Below are positions 46,101 through 55,100 of a stretch of DNA of 64,000 nucleotides, piece by piece (position 1 is the first letter of the stretch; each line of letters opens with the position of its first letter). The stretch comes from Branchiostoma belcheri (taxonomy: Eukaryota; Chordata; Leptocardii; Amphioxiformes; Branchiostomatidae): contig NW_017804076.1 in the NCBI RefSeq assembly GCF_001625305.1, positions 1,184,307 to 1,248,306 on the forward strand, in the 5' to 3' direction. The position numbers and the translations under genes were made by a program. The notes beneath the pieces were generated by a model. It was given only the letters and a program-made list of their open reading frames with translations, was not told the DNA's origin and searched no databases.

Positions 46101-49100
46101 AAGTGAGGTAAATGTAGTATGATTCTATATGACTGATGGATAATGTCATTGGATTCCAAAATAATTACTGAATTAATTCATTTTGTATTCACAGTATTAC
46201 TGTAGCAAAATTTCACCGTCAGAGAAAATGGAGGTGTTCACAGAACTATAATATGTTCATGGTTATGGGGAGAGGGGGAGGGGGGCAAAAAGTCAAGTTG
46301 ATTTGTAAATAATAAATGGCCCTAACTGCGAATATAATAATATTGAAAGTACTGTGAAGAAGATTTACAGTATTTTATGGAGTGTCCATATTCTATCTTG
46401 CTTCTGTATGTAAAATGTAGATGTCCAAATTGTACCCTTTGTTTGCATCTGGCTGACACAGTTGAGAGTACTGGGCAGGGTACTGAAGGTATGTAGGTTA
46501 GAGTACATTGTACTTCCAGTGCTCGTGGTTGTTCACATCATCACATTTCACGTCATGTCACAGTGTCAACTTCAACTGTGTGCCTGCTGAAGACTACTAT
46601 GATCAGTACAAGTTTCTTGCATGGACAAGGTCTTATTATTATTACTTGTAGCTGGGAGAAGGTTATACAGGTTATTGTATGTACTATATACCTGGCACTT
46701 CTGGCTCCTTCACCCACAAGCCCAGAGTTAAGCAACTTGTTGTGATTCAAAGCTTTATTTATGTAATCTATCTACTTGACAGTCCCTTCTTTAGCCCTCC
46801 TGACAGAAAAGATCATCATATCAGGTCTTTTATGGTCACCAATTCTGTCAGAAAAGTTGTATCACTTTCAGTTGTGTACATGACTATCACTGCATCTGTG
46901 AGTGCCAACATCACCCTTACAATCATTGTTTAAGTACCAAGTGCCTTAAAATTTGTTATCCAAATGTATGAATTTAATGAACTGTGACATCATCATATTT
47001 AAAGATATGCATGACTCAAAATTACCATTCATTGAAAGAGACAGAATTCTCTTGTGCTCTAAGACTGTTGGGTAAAAAAGATGCCAAGCTGAACTTTAAC
47101 AAAGTTCTTACTACATATGAATATGTTTTGATGCAGGAAGATACCATTTTAAGGCAGGGGGTAGAGGCCATCATGGAGGATATCACCAAGGCAACCTACC
47201 CCAAGTACAAGGTGTTCCCCAAGAGCTCTGTGGATGAAAGCCTCAACGTCTTTGTCCACTCTGTGGCTAGGTCTGTCAGGATTTCTCTATGCTTTTATTA
47301 CCTCCTGGGAAGGAGACATCCTTCTGCAGAAGGGTAGTGTTTTCTGTCATGTTTGTGTGTTCACAGCTGTAGCTCATGGAGGATTTGACGGATTTCTTTG
47401 ATTTTTGGTATATGATTAGTTATTGGGGCCCAAATTATGGTATTTCAGGTGTTGAAATGAAATAATTGTACACCCCCTCGAACCACATAAGGTATGATTG
47501 TCTAATGTTAGGGACTGTTGTTACAGTGTATCTGTTAATCCGTCTTGGTTTTACAACGTGCTAGAATGGGGGTTAGCAGATCCAGATAGAATTCTGTTTT
47601 TGATTGTGTTTGTCAGTTCACACCTACCGGTATATCTCTATTCTCTATTCAATTTAACGACTGTTTTCCCCGAAACTGGGTATTAGACATGCTTGCATCA
47701 AGTGCAAGATTTTTTTTACAGTTTTAAAAGCTAATGATAATTGTTAATGATTTTTCAAAATAATTATTGTATTTATAATTACATGTATCTAGAGAGAGAT
47801 TTATATATTCTTGTTTCTGTTCCACCTACTAGTATCTGTGATAAATTGAAAGACATTATGGCTGTTTAATAGACTTCTTGACCAAAAAAAGAGGGTATTT
47901 CTATCAGATCCAAGACTCTGCATCATTGGCAGATGTTATTTCTGTAGATTTCTGTCGACCAATAAAAATTCTTCTTTCTGTAGGACCAACCTGGAGTTGG
48001 AGCTGGTACAGTGTGGAAACACCATCGTCAATCACTCAAACTCCGGCAGAAAATTTGGCTTTGGTAAGAACATCAAACGCTCCAATAGGGGCTGTACAAG
48101 CAACCTCCATGGAGAAGCTCTGTACATGTTCGAGCAACCTCCATGGAGGAGTTCTGCAGAGGTCCATGGAGGTTGCTTGCAGCCCCTTGGTTGAACTCTT
48201 CACAGCTTCTACTGTGGCTGTCCTCATGAGAAGGGGGTACAATATAACCAGGATCTGAACTTGGAGTTGAGGAGATATCTGGCAAATTTTAAACTAAGGT
48301 CTTCCCTCCACTTTTGTAGGGAGGGCAGACATATAAGTAGGATAGGGCATTGTTGTAGCATGTACAGGTATATACGGGTCTGAGGATCACCCGTAGTGCA
48401 CGTTTCTGTATCATGCTCAATCTTCTTGGTTTTGTTGTAAAGTAATGCTTTCTTTGCTCCTGTCCAGTTGACCTCCTGCATGTCCTGAGATTCCATTTCA
48501 ACGCCACTGGGATGGACAGTCTGTGGACCAAGCTGACCACTCTGTACTCGGATGAGGAGGAGAGGTAATCATACTACATGACTTGTACATGTTTTTTTAC
48601 TAAACAGCAATTTAAGAAAGAACAAAAAAGACACAGTGGTGGACAACTCTAGCACATTTGCTAATTTAGTCTCACCATTGACAAAGAAGAATGACAAATA
48701 ACAAAACATGAAATGGGCGTTCCAAAATACAGGTAACATGTAAAATGTATCATTCTATGAATTTTTTTATTACATTTGAGCAGTTTTATATAAATAAACA
48801 TTTAGTCAATTATAAACTGGTTATATGGGCTAGGGTTTGCAATCTCTTATTTGTTTGTTTTTACACCAATGCATAGATCTTCAGTACATTTTTCCTCAGG
48901 CCATATAAATGCTGAATTTGCTGCTATAATTTGTTTATTGCTGAATTTTCTTCTATAATTTGTTTATTGCTGAATTTGTTGCTTTAATTTGAGCTTATTT
49001 TTCAGGTTTAACCTGAGGCTTTATTCTGCATTGTGCATATTTTATCTGAAAGTAACATGCTGTCGTTTTATGCTTAATATATAACACAATTATTCTGTGT

Positions 49101-52100
49101 TGGTTTTGACTTTATTGTTTGACTTTATCCATACTAACTAATCTACTACATAATTATAACAGGTAGTGCTTCAATTTCTTTGAAATTCCCAACTGTATAT
49201 TGAGTACAATGTACCTTTGGCTGTACATTTTAGGTAAATTTGGTAGTATGAGTACTACATTGTACCTAGCACCTGCAGAGTGCTAAATGTTAAGAACAAA
49301 AACATACATACAGTATAGGCTTACTTGCTTATCTGTAACTGATTCCTACAATCTATGCACAGCTCTGTTCTACTTATACTTAATTTAGTAAATGACATCA
49401 GCTTGTATATTTTGGGTTCTTTGGGAAGTTACTGCAAAATGAAAGAGTCTTTACTATTTTTTTCCTTCTGCCTATACTTGACACAAGTTTTGCATAACTG
49501 CACAACGATCTTATTCATTTTGAAGTTGAGCAAGCTGTTGTCACAAGGAACAATTTTTGTGTCATTTTTACATTGGCGACATTACTGTCATTTTTGGATG
49601 TGGCTGTTTTGATTTTAGACAGCCATATTGGTCAACTTCATGCATGCAACTACTTGCATGCTTTCTGTGGTGCACACGATTCATATCATTTTTGATATAC
49701 GGAGTATGATTTTACTACTGATATTGCACTGGTGCGAATTTTGAGCAGTTTTCTTTGTTTCCATATCAGAAGATCGTGTAATACAGTCCGCTTGCATCCC
49801 GAATTGCTGTAAGTTGCGTCTCACATGTGGAGCCATTCTCAAAGTGTGATCATCGCTGTAATTTCCATGAATGACACTTTAAGATGGTCACAGTTGAAAG
49901 TCCTGAAATTCTACCATGCCATGGTCAAAAAGATTCAGAAAATGTCCAAAGAAATGAACAAGGAAATTCTGATTTCTTACATAATGTTGTGCCCTGGTAC
50001 ATTGTGACATGGCATGGCCGATTTCAAGATCATTCGGCTCTTTTCATATTTCGATCTTTTCCGTGATTTCTTTGATTTCTTCTATCAGTATTTCAGTCAC
50101 CACTCTCCTCTCCTCTCCTGCTACAACCTTGCTGCTTCCTCAATAGCTTTTTCCTCCCATTACAACAATCTCTGCTGCAGCATATAATAAAAATACTGGT
50201 ACAATTCATAGGGATCTCTCAACATATATTCTACAGGATCGTATAATCATTGATATTTGAAAAAGAAGGTGATGATTCAAATCAATTAATTAATTATTAC
50301 ATCAATAACAAATGATTTTACAGTAGAGCCAAGGTACCTTACTGCTAATTGTGTGCAGTAATACTAATAATTATATTCTTTGAACTTAGTGATTTACTAA
50401 ATATTTAAGATTGATTCTACTAAATGATTATGACAACTTTCTGTAACCTTCAAAATCTGAGCTAATCATAAGAATACTGTCTCAGAATTGAAGCAACCAA
50501 CACATTCAAAGCTTCTCCCTCTTTGCAGTATACTAACACTCGCTAATTTCCCCCCCTCCCTCCTTCTGTTCTAACCCTGTAACCCCCCCTGGGTCCCCCC
50601 CTGTACTCTCCCCGCCCCCCTCCCTCCTGCGTCACCCAGGACGAGCCAACTGTGTTGTTCTGTGTTTGACAGCATGCTGGTGGAGAAGAGAGAAACTCCC
50701 ATGGTGCTTCGGGACGCCACCTCCCTGCTCATCCAGCTGACCTTGTCCCTCCCATGGCCCATCAGTAAAGGTCAGAGGTCACTTCACACCGAAATGATTT
50801 TATTCGTCATAATACCTTAAAGGCATCCAATGCGATTTCAGGGCAGCAAAAATGGAAATATTGTGAATAAGGCAATATTTGTGATATTGACACATACTGC
50901 TTCACATTTAATTTAGCACTTTCAAATCAGCATTTCATTCTTTGTGCATTTAAAACTGCAGAAATAAGCCCCAAGATGACTCCTTTATTTTTGGGGTGGT
51001 ACCCTAAAAATGAGCTCAGGGTAATTCCAGTAAACATTTTCTGTCAGAATTTTGGGAATTTTTTGCTCCATGAGGGTCGATATACATTTGGATAGTGTGG
51101 TTTAGCATGCAGATAAATGACTAGAATATTGGCTTTAAAAAATGGGGTTTCCAAGCCCTAAGAACTGCACTGGATGCCGTTAACAAGGTTAATTTATTAG
51201 CCTCCATCAGGCCTTACTACAAGGGTATGGATTGTAGAATAATTGGCCAGGAGAGTCAGTCTGCGGGATGGGAGCGTTGATTTCCTTTTCTGAAGCAAAT
51301 GAACTCTACAGTGGCAAACTCCCCTGGCCAATTATTCTGTCTATTTGGCTAAATTTTACTGTTTTTGAACCTAAATGTTGTTAGTCTGGTGGACCAATTT
51401 ACCCATGTACATGTGCATGCCTGTGTGAACAAAAATACCCTGATATTGCAGAAGTTTTTATCTCCTTTTTCCTTGTACAGCCCACTTTACGTGCATTGTG
51501 CGGGTGTTGTTCACGTTGTTGTACACACAATCACTGGTGGACATCAGCTGTCGCTTCAGTGAGGAGGAGAGAAGAGCATGGAGGGAGGCCGGCACAGATA
51601 AAGCTGTAAGTACAGATAAAATGTATGGGTACTGACTAAACGCAGCATAGCAGGACCTTATTACAAAATGTTTAACATTGATGCCCATACAATGTACATT
51701 GTATATGGCAGCAAAATTATCTTTTGACTTAATGTTAAACATTTTGGGACTGCATGCATGCTTACAAGAGCCAATTACACTTTTATGTAGGTCATATTCT
51801 TATGATCAACATTTTGTCCATTTTTGGCATGTTGTCCACAGTTGCATGCCAGCAAAATCTTTTTTTTTTTCAAAATCAGGCGTGTGCTGATGTTATCCAT
51901 AAAAATTACTTGCTGTGGACTTACATAGTATAGTTTGTATATATTAAATTTTGCTTTCCTGATGTATTTCACATAGATTTCTGTTGATTATTATGCACAG
52001 GTATTTTGACCTGGAATGTATTGTTTTGGTTCTCAATAAGAAATTTCACAGCAAATTAAGGAAAATGCATCTCTGTCACATGTTACCTGAATGCAATGTG

Positions 52101-55100
52101 TTTATGTTTGCAAACCCACTGACTTAATGCTATGCCTTAACACACTGCACAATGTGCTCACACATATACTAATCCACATTGTATTTTATGTAGGTAGTTG
52201 CATAAATAATAATTATTGTTTTAATTGCAGTACCACATGCATATTATGCTAACTAACATTTAAGGCACTAGTTGTAGCTTCATAAGTGTGTGGCCTCTCC
52301 ATTAGGTTGTATACTTAAGAACAATATGTCTTTGTCTTATCCCATCATTAGCAGGATTAACTCTTTGAAAAAGTTTTCTTTTATTCGAAATAGAAACAAT
52401 CAAAGGATAACTTTGTCATAGACAACTACAACTTTTGTACAGTTGTCTTAACACAATTGTACACGATTGTATACAGTACATACCAATGATGAGTTGTGAT
52501 TCAAGTTATCATACATTCCTTTTTTCAGATGTCACTTTTTCAGAAGTTGCCATGAGTTGATTTTTCAGCATTCAGTTAAAGTAAGGGTAGTCAATAGATG
52601 GAAACTACATGTCATAGCTATAGATAGAAATAAAAACACAAAAACTAGGAGTATGTTTGGATGGACTGGATCAGCTGAATCAAAACAGGAGTTACATGTA
52701 CATGTAATTCAGTCCTCAGAAAAATAGTCCAACATTTAATCCAGTAAACAGTTGAACTTTATTCCAACACAACAAGTACACAGAGATCAAATTTTCAATG
52801 ACCACTGTACAGTTGCTTTCATCAGGATAGTTAATGACCAATCACTTCCAAACATAAACTCACGAGAGTTACGGTTACAGCAAAGTATCCATTAAGTCTC
52901 GTGTGAATAAGGTCACGTGTGTTATTGGTCATGAATTATCCTGATGAAGGCGACAGTGGTCATTAGAAATTTTATCTATCTTTACCCGTTGTGTTAAAAT
53001 AAAGTTCAACAGTTTACTATGATTACTACCAACACAGATGAACTTTCATGATAACATTTAATCCAGTCGTCCTCTCCTCTTCAGAATGTGTATGTTTGTT
53101 TGTTTGTTTGTTTGTTGAGTCTTAGTGCGGCACTAATGTTGTCCATTGCTTGCATGTAGGCGAGTACAGAGTGCATGATGACAGAGAGCATGCTCAGCTG
53201 CCTGATATCACACCTCGTGCACACCCCGCTCTACCATGACACCGACACTGACCTGCAGCGCGTGGATGTAAGTAGGACGGTCCGTCAAGCCTCACGTGTC
53301 TCGTCTCTCAGCCGCGCTGTAGACTAGCGGGTCATACCGGTACTGCATGTGGGTGATGTGAACTTAACTGTAATCAAGCATCATTACATGTGAAGTGTTC
53401 TCATGTGCATTGTAGACCATAGAATTGGCTCAGTGTTCGTTAAATGAAATGCATGAAAAACATGTGAAGAAGACATGAAGCAGTTAAGTCACTGATAATG
53501 TGAAAGATTTCAAAATACACCAGGATAGATAGATTGCCAGGGGGTAAGTACATTGTACTAAGTTTGAAAACTGTTTTGTGCATTGCTGTTCGTTGTCTAT
53601 ACGTCAAGTATTACTTGGACCATACTATAATCAAATCCTAGTACAGCTGTTTGGTGACTGCATGCATGTGTAGGTGGAATTTGTTACGATGCTGACTGCA
53701 GAGAGAGTTGCACAATCTTTTTTTATGAAGAACCTTAATGGGAATGATGCCACGACAGTATACTTGAATTGTTGAAATTGTATATGTAACTTAGTTTTAT
53801 GCATACTGAAATATTTGTTTAGAGTGCTGTAATTTCTGTCACTTTCTTGAGTGAATTGTGTTTTGTTTTTCTGTTGTCAGATCTCCCAGAGTGTGTGGTC
53901 CCCTCACAGTGTGGAGCATCACATCCAGAAGTACTGTATCCACAGTCTGAGGATATCGGCCTTGTTACGCAGACATCTCTTCAAGGAAGACCTGCCAGAC
54001 TGCCAGGTACAAATATCTTATGTATTCCCTGTAAAACACTGGTCTGTCATGTAGAACACACAGGTCTATGTTACAGATTAGAGTTATGTTAAACTTTGAA
54101 GAGCTTGGAGTACCTTAGTTACAATGTATTTGTAGAAGAGAATCCTTTTCTTCAGTTACAAAATTGCATGTTGGCAAAAATGTTACATGCAATTTTTAAA
54201 ACTACATGCTAAACCATACAACAACACATGTAGTAGTAGATTCTAAGTAGAGACAAAGGCTCTCAAACAATGTAGTATTTCTGTAACAATACATGATGTT
54301 TATATTCGCAAAAACATGTGCAAACATGATACATGTACTGGTAATTTTCAACTACAAGCAATGCTAGAAGTTACTTGCACATCACAGGTTGCATACTTCA
54401 AGCCCCTATTATTGATAGGGAACCTTTGTGTGTAGTGTATTAACTATTCCATTCTGTTACAGGACCCAGAACTAGAGTTCCAGACACTAGTGAAGTACCT
54501 GGACTTGCAGCATGCCCCCCCTCCCACCCGGGGCGATGCCTCTGCCGTACGGGAACGACCGTTCACTAGCGCCTCCTGTCTGCACTGGGCCGTCCCTGCA
54601 ACCCAGATGATCTCACACTGGTGCCAAGACTTCACCAGCTTTGTCAACAGAAAACAGGGCCCTGCTAAGGTATGCATTTCTCTAGTTCTGTCTTACAAAC
54701 CACTTTCTTGAGTCAGATTGAAGGAGATGTATCAAGTAAAAGTGCTGTAATTCACTATTTTTTTGTGGTACCATACTTTTATTTTCATGTTTTTTTCTGT
54801 CACTGTTCGTGGTTTTCACTTCTGTACCACAAACTTATCATTACTGTGAGCAAATAATTCCAACTGCTTTTTTGCTACACCTACCGCCACCGCAAATATA
54901 TAGTTCTGTGAACTTGTCTATTTTTCTCTGACCGCAAACTTTTGCTACTGCGAACATAAAGTGAATTACAGTTACAGTGTCATGTCTAAAACTCATTGAA
55001 AGTGTTTGCTTTCATTTTGCTTTTTTTTGCATGCTACCTTTCATCATACAGAAGCTTTTCCCCAGTCATTTTTAGTCTCTATGTCCCTGTTGATGAGACC

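Noticed and set aside
47878-48258. 126-residue ORF overlapping UBR3 exon 33
   Set aside because: Wrong frame relative to the conserved [14 protein letters not shown] segment and partly formed by the hairpin element.
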